Below the pieces are notes generated by a model that was not told where the DNA came from, did no database searches, and worked only from the letters and a program-made list of their open reading frames with translations. Source: Betaproteobacteria bacterium Ga0074130 (GTDB lineage Bacteria > Pseudomonadota > Gammaproteobacteria > Burkholderiales > Rhodocyclaceae). Taken from it: a DNA stretch of 64,000 nucleotides. Positions 58,380-64,000 of this stretch are shown here, piece by piece. Both the position numbers and the translations under genes were made by a program. How positions within the stretch are numbered: the first letter of the stretch is position 1; every line of letters begins with the position of its first letter. The DNA is taken from positions 1 to 64,000 of the forward strand of contig LNDZ01000024.1 of NCBI GenBank assembly GCA_001464495.1, written 5' to 3'.

Positions 58380-59737
58380 CTTTCTGCTGATGCAGAGGGC
58401 GGCGTAGTTTTCTGCAGGATCACCTTGCGCACGAGGATGATGTGGCTACGCAACGTGTACAGCATGTCCGAGAACGGCAATGGCGTTGGCAGATGGTTCA
58501 CATGGTTCTCGATGGCCTCTAAGCGCTTGAGCCACTCCTCCTGCGTATGCGCCGTTGGATCGCGATCAATGTCGGCCTCAAGGAACTTGAGCTCTCCGTA
58601 GCGTTTAAAGATGCGCGAGCGAATACGCCACCCGTACAGACTCGGTGCCAACTTGAAGACGGGCACCAATACGGCCAAGAGCGGGATTAGCATCACAATC
58701 ATGCGATCAATTAAGGTTGCTGCCCAGAAGGGTAAATAACGCTGCAGGAAGGGCTTGCCCGACTTGTAATAGCGCTCTGCCTCGGGCGCTAGGGGGAAGT
58801 CGACGCTGCTAGCCTTGGGGAATTCGCGTGGACGTTGCAGGATATTGGCCTCGCCATGCACCTCTGTCGCGGCCTGCAACAACAAATCCATGAGGGCAGG
58901 GTGTAAGTCCTCATTCACCGCCAGCGTTGCGGCAGGTGCGACCAACTCAACATCGCGCGCCGGCAAATGATTGATGAAATCAATGCTTCCTGCCGGCAAG
59001 ACAACGCGCGAGAGATACGGGAAGCGCCGCGTATAGGCCTCTGCCTCAGTAAGGCTAACCAAACGCACGCCAGGGGTGTAGAGCAACTGCCAAACGACGG
59101 CAGAGGTTGGTGTACCGACAACCATAGCGGCATCAAGGCGCCCGATACGGAGCTTTTCTGCGACCTCGATCCCGCTCTGCGGCAACAAACGGCTGTTGTC
59201 GGCATTCACGCCATTGGCATGTAGTAACTCCAGCGCCAAATGTCGTGTGCCGCTCCCGGGTGCACCAATGGCGATGCGTTTGCCCCGCAGATCGCTCAAA
59301 CGCGTGACGGCAGGCTGCTCTGCCTCTGTACGATAAAAAATCCACAGAGGCTCATAGTACAGATTGCCAAGAGAAAGGATGCTCTCCTCCTCGCCAGCCT
59401 GCGCACTGCCTGCCTGAATAAACGCCGCTTCCACCTCATTGCTGCGCAAGCGTGCAAGGTTTTCAATCGCTCCGGCGGAAGGCTTGAGGATTAACTCAAT
59501 GCCATAGCGCGCCAACACATCCTTGTAGCGCAACGCATAACTCTCGTACGACCCACCAGGGCTTCCGCTGCTCAAGACAAGCTGACTGGGCGGTGCCGGG
59601 CGGATGAACTGTGCAGCAACATAAAACCCAAGGGCGATGACAAGCAATGCTGGCACACCAATCGCCAAGATATCGCGCAGAGAAAACTGGCGCAAACGTA
59701 GTTTGCGCATGAGCTCGGTGCGTTTTGAAGCAGTCAT
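58376..59737 (-). CDS. TAXI-family solute-binding protein with membrane anchors
   Basis: A 453-aa protein. N-terminal membrane helix (DILAIGVPALLVIALGFYVAAQF), a TAXI-type binding domain (SSGSPGGSYESYALRYKDVL, AAFIQAGSAQ, RIAIGAPGSGTRHLALELL), a second helix (MIVMLIPLLAVLVPVF), then a cytosolic helical tail. TAXI proteins normally feed TRAP transporters, but no TRAP permease gene is adjacent, and the tethered form with a cytosolic tail suggests sensing or stand-alone use. Ligand unknown. Confidence 0.85.
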   Translation of the reverse strand: MTASKRTELMRKLRLRQFSLRDILAIGVPALLVIALGFYVAAQFIRPAPPSQLVLSSGSPGGSYESYALRYKDVLARYGIELILKPSAGAIENLARLRSNEVEAAFIQAGSAQAGEEESILSLGNLYYEPLWIFYRTEAEQPAVTRLSDLRGKRIAIGAPGSGTRHLALELLHANGVNADNSRLLPQSGIEVAEKLRIGRLDAAMVVGTPTSAVVWQLLYTPGVRLVSLTEAEAYTRRFPYLSRVVLPAGSIDFINHLPARDVELVAPAATLAVNEDLHPALMDLLLQAATEVHGEANILQRPREFPKASSVDFPLAPEAERYYKSGKPFLQRYLPFWAATLIDRMIVMLIPLLAVLVPVFKLAPSLYGWRIRSRIFKRYGELKFLEADIDRDPTAHTQEEWLKRLEAIENHVNHLPTPLPFSDMLYTLRSHIILVRKVILQKTTPPSASAES

Positions 59738-59828
59738 CGGATTTGCGGCTCCACAATGTGCGGTGAGATTTTGTCTAGTGTAAAACGCGGCTTGAGCAAA
59801 TTCAGCAACAAGCCTAGCCGGCCAATAA

Positions 59829-59854
59829 AAAACGGCGCCCGAAGGCGCCGTTTT
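59829..59854. terminator. Bidirectional intrinsic terminator
   Basis: AAAACGGCGCC-CGAA-GGCGCCGTTTT, a perfect 11-bp stem with a tetraloop, A's before and T's after. It lies 23 bases after the frc stop on minus and serves frc; on plus it could end transcripts coming against the TAXI gene. Confidence 0.93.
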
Positions 59855-59876
59855 AAGCAGTTAGCTGGGGTGTTGT

Positions 59877-61133
59877 TTAGACAGCCTTGGCTTCGTGCAT
59901 GGCCTTGATCTGGTCAGCCGAGTAACCGAGTTCCTTCAGAACTTCATCGGTGTGCTCGCCCAGCAGCGGGGATGCCTTGATTTCTGGCTTCATGTCGGAG
60001 AACTTGATCGGCGAGCCAACGGTGAGGTACTTCTCGCCACGGGCCTTGTGCTCAACTTCAACGATCGAACCGGATTCGCGCAGCGACTTGTCGTTGGCGA
60101 TTTCCTTCATGGTCAGAACTGGGGCGCACGGAATGTCGAACGTGCGGATGATATCCACAGCTTCAAACTTGGTCTTGTCGGCCAGCCAAGCTTCAATGGT
60201 AGCGAAAATATCAAAGATCTTGTCCTGGCGAGCACGCGGGGTGTTGTAGGCAGGATCTTCAATCCATTCCGGCTTCCCTAGCAGGCGGCAGATTGGTTCC
60301 CAAGCATGACCTTGGATGGTGAAGTAGATGTAGGCGTTCGGGTCGGTTTCCCAGCCCTTACACTTCAGAACCCAACCAGGTTGGCCGCCACCGCCGGCGT
60401 TACCACCACGCGGCACGACGTCGGAGAACTTACCGTGCGGGTACTGTGGGTACTCTTCCAAGTAGCCGATCTTGTCCAGACGTTGCTGGTCGCGCAGCTT
60501 AACGCGGCACAGATTCAGCACGGCATCTTGCATCGAGCAAGCAACCTTTTGGCCCTTACCGGTCTTTTGACGGCCCATCAGAGCGGTCAGAATGCCGATG
60601 GCGAGGTGCATACCGGTGTTCGAATCGCCCAGAGCGGCTGCGGAAACGGTCGGAGGGCCATCCCAGAAACCGGTGGTGGAGGCTGCGCCGCCAGCACATT
60701 GAGCCACGTTTTCGTAGACCTTCAGGTCTTCGTAGTGGTGACCGTCAGAGAAGCCCTTGACCGAAGCCAGGATCATCTTTGGGTTCAGTTCTTGAATGCG
60801 TTCCCAGGAGAAGCCCATACGGTCCAGTGCGCCTGGGCCGAAGTTTTCGACCATGACATCCGAGTCTTTGATCAGCTTTTCCAGAACTTCCTTACCCGCT
60901 TGGGTCTTGGTGTCCAGGGTCAGAGAGCGCTTATTGCTGTTCAGCATCGTGAAGTACAGCGCGTCTTGATCAGGGATGTCACGCAGTTGTGAACGGGTCA
61001 CGTCGCCGGAGCCGGGACGCTCGACCTTGATCACGTCAGCGCCGAACCATGCCAGCAACTGGGTACAGGCCGGGCCGGCTTGCACGTGGGTGAAGTCGAT
61101 GATCTTGATGCCTTCGAGCGGTTTGTTACTCAT
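59877..61133 (-). CDS. frc: Formyl-CoA:oxalate CoA-transferase
   Basis: Class III CoA-transferase of 418 aa (about 416-428 in the family). The catalytic Asp170 is in [13 protein letters not shown]; the glycine loop [12 protein letters not shown] that covers the active site is the mark of Frc rather than of carnitine or bile-acid relatives. It would activate oxalate with formyl-CoA for decarboxylation. Oxalyl-CoA decarboxylase (oxc) is not adjacent. ATG at 61133 with AAGGAAA upstream; a strong promoter and a leader of about 160 bases precede it. Confidence 0.93.
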   Translation of the reverse strand: MSNKPLEGIKIIDFTHVQAGPACTQLLAWFGADVIKVERPGSGDVTRSQLRDIPDQDALYFTMLNSNKRSLTLDTKTQAGKEVLEKLIKDSDVMVENFGPGALDRMGFSWERIQELNPKMILASVKGFSDGHHYEDLKVYENVAQCAGGAASTTGFWDGPPTVSAAALGDSNTGMHLAIGILTALMGRQKTGKGQKVACSMQDAVLNLCRVKLRDQQRLDKIGYLEEYPQYPHGKFSDVVPRGGNAGGGGQPGWVLKCKGWETDPNAYIYFTIQGHAWEPICRLLGKPEWIEDPAYNTPRARQDKIFDIFATIEAWLADKTKFEAVDIIRTFDIPCAPVLTMKEIANDKSLRESGSIVEVEHKARGEKYLTVGSPIKFSDMKPEIKASPLLGEHTDEVLKELGYSADQIKAMHEAKAV

Positions 61134-61302
61134 GATCGGTAATTTCCTTATCAATCGTTTAACTTGGTTCCTGAAGCTGTTGTCCGCAGGGATGCGTTCA
61201 GGAAGTGAACTCCACCTTTAACTCCTCAGGTGGTTGGTGCAGACATGAGCCTGCCCATCCGTTTTTATCCCTTCACGGCCGAGGCCGGTCCGGAGACTTT
61301 CT

Positions 61303-61332
61303 ATACTAGTGCTCCCCCATCTGCACTGTCAA
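61303..61332 (-). promoter_or_regulatory. Predicted frc promoter
   Basis: On minus, a consensus TTGACA (61327-61332), 18 bases, TAGTAT (61303-61308). It lies in the ssb-frc gap, about 170 bases before the frc ATG. The leader between holds a GGCC-rich dyad (around 61276-61290) and no ORF I trust. Confidence 0.7.
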
Positions 61333-61369
61333 GCTTTTCGCCTGCCAATCCACAGGGGGAAATATTGAC

Positions 61370-61864
61370 TTAGAACGGGATATCGTCCTCGAAATCGCCC
61401 GGATTGCTGTTGCCGGCGGGCTTGCGTGGGGCACTACCGCCACCGGCGCTGGAACCACCGCCATAACTGCCACCACTGCTGGCGCCGCCGTAGCTGCTGC
61501 CACCTTCGCGCGGGGCATCGCCCATGCCTTCACGACGACCCAGCATCTGCATTTCAGTCGCTTCGATTTCAGTGGTGTAACGCTCCTGGCCTTCCTTATC
61601 CTGCCACTTACGGGTACGGATACGACCCTCGACATAGACCGGAGTTCCCTTCTTCAGGTACTGCGAGGCAATTTCGGCTAGGCGGCGATAGAAAACCACA
61701 CGGTGCCACTCGGTGATTTCGCGCTTTTCACCGCTGGCCTTGTCCTTCCAGCTTTCCGTTGTTGCCAGACGGACATTGCAGACGGCATCGCCATTCGGCA
61801 TGAAGCGCGACTCGGGGTCTGCGCCCAGATTGCCGACAAGAATCACTTTATTGACCGAAGCCAT
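61370..61864 (-). CDS. ssb: Single-stranded DNA-binding protein
   Basis: A 164-aa OB-fold protein ([54 protein letters not shown]), a Gly/Ser-rich linker and the acidic tip DFEDDIPF that recruits repair and replication partners. It follows the MFS gene by 18 bases on minus. Confidence 0.97.
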   Translation of the reverse strand: MASVNKVILVGNLGADPESRFMPNGDAVCNVRLATTESWKDKASGEKREITEWHRVVFYRRLAEIASQYLKKGTPVYVEGRIRTRKWQDKEGQERYTTEIEATEMQMLGRREGMGDAPREGGSSYGGASSGGSYGGGSSAGGGSAPRKPAGNSNPGDFEDDIPF

Positions 61865-61882
61865 CCCTATATCTCCTGATAT

Positions 61883-63112
61883 TTATTGATTGTCTAGTAT
61901 GCCATGCGCAGATGGCGCCGCTGGGGTCCGCCGCAACGGAATAGGTGCCATAGTGGCGGCAGCTGCCAGCCACAGGACGACCATTGCCGCACCCGCAACA
62001 AACACCATGCCGGCATCGTAATGCTTGGCCAGCCAGCCACCCAGTGCGCCGCCCAAAAACAGCCCAAACGCCTGCGTGGTGTTATACACACCCAAGGCCG
62101 CGCCCTTAGCCCGTGCCGGTGCCACGCGTGAAATCATGGAGGGCAGCATGGCTTCAAGAATATTGAAAGCCACGAAAAAACTAAGCAAACCGCCGGCAAC
62201 GACCGCAAAGTGCATACCCTCCAGCCACAGCAGCAGCAAGGTGGCGAGCAACAGGCTGATGGCAATCAGGAAAACCGGTTGAATCTTGTTGTACTTCTCG
62301 GCCACGATGATTGCCGGCACCATCAGTACGAAAGAGGCCAGCACGGCCGGTAGATACACCTTCCAATGGTCAGCCAAGGCGAGCCCGCCGCTAGCCATCA
62401 ACAGACTGGGGACGACCACAAACATGGCCATTTGCACCGTATGTAAGGTAAAAATGCCGAAATTCAGGCGCAGTAACTGCGTATTCAGCAGTACCTCGCG
62501 GAAGGGCACCTTGGGACCGGGCTGTGGCGGGGGCGGCTCGGGAACCACATGGGTCACCAGACCAATTGCGCCAACCGCCAGAATAGCTGTCAGCCAAAAA
62601 ATACCGCTCATGCCAATATGGGCATAAAGCAAGGGTGCACCCACCAGCGACAGCGCGAACACCAGCCCGATGGATGAACCAATCGCGGCCATGACCTTGG
62701 TACGGTGCTGCTCGCGCGTCAAATCAGCTGCCAAGGCGGTCACGGCAGCCGAGATAGCGCCTGCACCTTGCAAAACACGGCCGAGCAATGTGCCCCAAAT
62801 ATCGGTGGACAAGGCGGCCACGGCAGAGCCAAAAGCAAACAGCAGCAGGCCGATAATGATGACGCGCTTGCGGCCAAAAGCGTCTGAGGCCATGCCGAAG
62901 GGGATTTGGAAAATGGCCTGGGTCAGGCCATAGGCGCCCAGCGCAATACCCACCAGCGTGAGGTTGTCACCCCCGGGAATAGTCTGCGCATGGATGGCAA
63001 AGACAGGCAGGATCAGGAACAGCCCGAGCATACGCAGGGCAAAGATCGCTGCCAGCGAGGCGCCGGCGCGCTTCTCGTCACGCGTCATGGAATCGGGGTT
63101 AGGGGGCAGCAC
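61883..63112 (-). CDS. MFS transporter, multidrug-efflux type
   Basis: A 409-aa major facilitator with twelve helices. The loop 2-3 signature is [22 protein letters not shown] (GxxxDxxGRK form), and motif C-like [19 protein letters not shown] is in helix 4-5. The substrate cannot be told. Its position between uvrA and ssb is conserved in betaproteobacteria. Divergent from uvrA with a 123-base gap. Confidence 0.9.
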   Translation of the reverse strand: MLPPNPDSMTRDEKRAGASLAAIFALRMLGLFLILPVFAIHAQTIPGGDNLTLVGIALGAYGLTQAIFQIPFGMASDAFGRKRVIIIGLLLFAFGSAVAALSTDIWGTLLGRVLQGAGAISAAVTALAADLTREQHRTKVMAAIGSSIGLVFALSLVGAPLLYAHIGMSGIFWLTAILAVGAIGLVTHVVPEPPPPQPGPKVPFREVLLNTQLLRLNFGIFTLHTVQMAMFVVVPSLLMASGGLALADHWKVYLPAVLASFVLMVPAIIVAEKYNKIQPVFLIAISLLLATLLLLWLEGMHFAVVAGGLLSFFVAFNILEAMLPSMISRVAPARAKGAALGVYNTTQAFGLFLGGALGGWLAKHYDAGMVFVAGAAMVVLWLAAAATMAPIPLRRTPAAPSAHGILDNQ

Positions 63113-63235
63113 GGGATATACAGCGTCAGGCGGGTCTCAAAGGCGCATTATACGGCGCGCTGGGTTTGTAACGCGAGAGGGGTTATATTAGCGGATTGCC
63201 CCGACCCAACGCACCCGGCTTCAAGCATAGGCATC

Positions 63236-64000
63236 ATGGAATACATCAGGATACGCGGCGCACGCACGCACAACCTCAAGAACGTCAATCTCGACCTCCC
63301 CCGCGACCAGCTGACCGTGATCACCGGCCTATCCGGCTCCGGCAAATCTTCGCTGGCTTTCGACACACTGTATGCCGAAGGGCAACGCCGCTATGTCGAG
63401 TCGCTGTCGGCGTATGCGCGCCAGTTCCTGCAACTGATGGAGAAGCCGGATGTCGATCTGATTGAAGGCCTGTCGCCGGCAATCTCCATCGAGCAAAAAG
63501 CCACTAGTCACAATCCACGCTCGACGGTGGGCACGGTCACTGAAATTCACGACTACCTGCGCCTGTTGTATGCCCGCGCCGGCACCCCGCATTGCCCGGA
63601 GCACGCGCAGCCGCTCGCCGCTATGAGCGTGGCGCAGATGGTCGATCACGTGCTGGCCTTGCCTGAAGACACCAAACTGCTGATCTTGGCGCCGGTCGTA
63701 TCCGGGCGCAAAGGCGAGCAGGTCGATCTATTCACCGAATTGCGCGCACAGGGCTTTGTACGTCTGCGTGTGGATGGCAAAGTCTATGAAATCGACGCGG
63801 TCCCCAAACTGACGAAGACTCAGAAGCACAGCGTCGATGTCGTGGTAGATCGCCTCAAGGTACGCGCTGATCAACGCCAGCGTCTGGCGGAATCGTTTGA
63901 AACCGCCCTCACCCATGCCGAAGGTCGCGCCATCGCCGTGGAAATGGACAGCGGTAACGAGCATCTGTTCTCGGCCAAGTTCGCCTGCCCGGTGTGCAGC
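63236..64000 (+). CDS. uvrA: Excinuclease ABC subunit A, N-terminal part (cut by window edge)
   Basis: First 255 residues of UvrA, the damage-recognition ATPase of nucleotide excision repair. [19 protein letters not shown], Walker [31 protein letters not shown] and the start of the first zinc module (ACPVC at the edge) are present. The ATG is at 63236 with no good ribosome site visible. I saw no LexA-type CTG-N10-CAG box in the upstream 123 bases; a TATATT near 63184 may be its -10. Confidence 0.96.
   Translation, partial: MEYIRIRGARTHNLKNVNLDLPRDQLTVITGLSGSGKSSLAFDTLYAEGQRRYVESLSAYARQFLQLMEKPDVDLIEGLSPAISIEQKATSHNPRSTVGTVTEIHDYLRLLYARAGTPHCPEHAQPLAAMSVAQMVDHVLALPEDTKLLILAPVVSGRKGEQVDLFTELRAQGFVRLRVDGKVYEIDAVPKLTKTQKHSVDVVVDRLKVRADQRQRLAESFETALTHAEGRAIAVEMDSGNEHLFSAKFACPVCS

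Noticed and set aside
60306-60992. 228-aa open frame on plus, antisense to frc
   Set aside because: Fully within frc; no motif and no start signal; frc is certain.
63113-63235. LexA (SOS) box before uvrA
   Set aside because: No CTGT-N8-ACAG-like sequence is visible in the gap; damage control of this uvrA is therefore not claimed.

Overview
The window is chromosomal DNA of a betaproteobacterium. Evidence for the class: a full proteobacterial division and cell wall (dcw) cluster followed by lpxC, a short MraZ and a DciA-type helicase loader gene, the rpe-gph-trpE arrangement with divergent apaG, a yhdP/nitrilase/tldD run, and an ssb/MFS/uvrA block. Gram-negative envelope genes (lpxC, heptose genes, YhdP, BON lipoprotein) agree. 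The genus cannot be settled from the sequence. Nothing looks like a prophage, plasmid, insertion sequence, integron or CRISPR array; nearly all of it is ordinary core genome, densely packed, with a few accessory islands.

Layout. 1-2119 (minus): rpe, gph, a candidate Trp-rich leader peptide and the 5' part of trpE. 2234-6752: apaG, then argJ and glnE on minus, with an inverted repeat and a triplicated glnE stop region. 6964-14662 (plus): yhdP, a nitrilase-family amidase, tldD, a small Rossmann protein and a DUF2189 membrane protein. 14721-18738 (minus): a small acidic protein and a tungstate-type ABC operon (tupB-tupC-tupA) extended by a second TupA-like protein without signal peptide and a group III truncated haemoglobin. 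18982-23476 (plus): aroG, a GT39-type glycosyltransferase, a decaprenyl-phosphate phosphoribosyltransferase-like UbiA-family enzyme, a cyclic-nucleotide-binding-fold protein and a Cys-containing unknown. 23707-27260: pntAB, a strong terminator and a small secreted protein. 27275-33157: mtnA with a class II aldolase (probable DHAP shunt), secA, an M23 peptidase and divergent dciA.

33154-52199 (minus) is the dcw cluster in transcription order mraZ-rsmH-ftsL-ftsI-murE-murF-mraY-murD-ftsW-(36-aa ORF)-murG-murC-murB-ddlB-ftsQ-ftsA-ftsZ-lpxC-(56-aa membrane protein). A sigma70-type promoter with three MraZ boxes sits upstream. The RNase P RNA gene follows at 52949-53414 (minus). 53431-59737 holds a lipoprotein, pyrC, rsmI, then yraN, a secreted HIRAN protein, gmhA, a BON lipoprotein and rfaE2 on plus, and a TAXI-type solute-binding protein on minus. 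59877-64000 holds frc, ssb, an MFS transporter and the start of uvrA.

The least expected items are: a short duplication between ftsW and murG that creates a translationally coupled 36-aa ORF; a terminator-like hairpin inside the first codons of the TupA-like gene; the tup operon's cytosolic binding protein plus haemoglobin pairing, with a dyad over the predicted -35 box; the probable trp attenuator; and the hairpin-dense, partly promoter-bearing gap between mraZ and rnpB. I saw no clear evidence of a wholly new multi-gene system.
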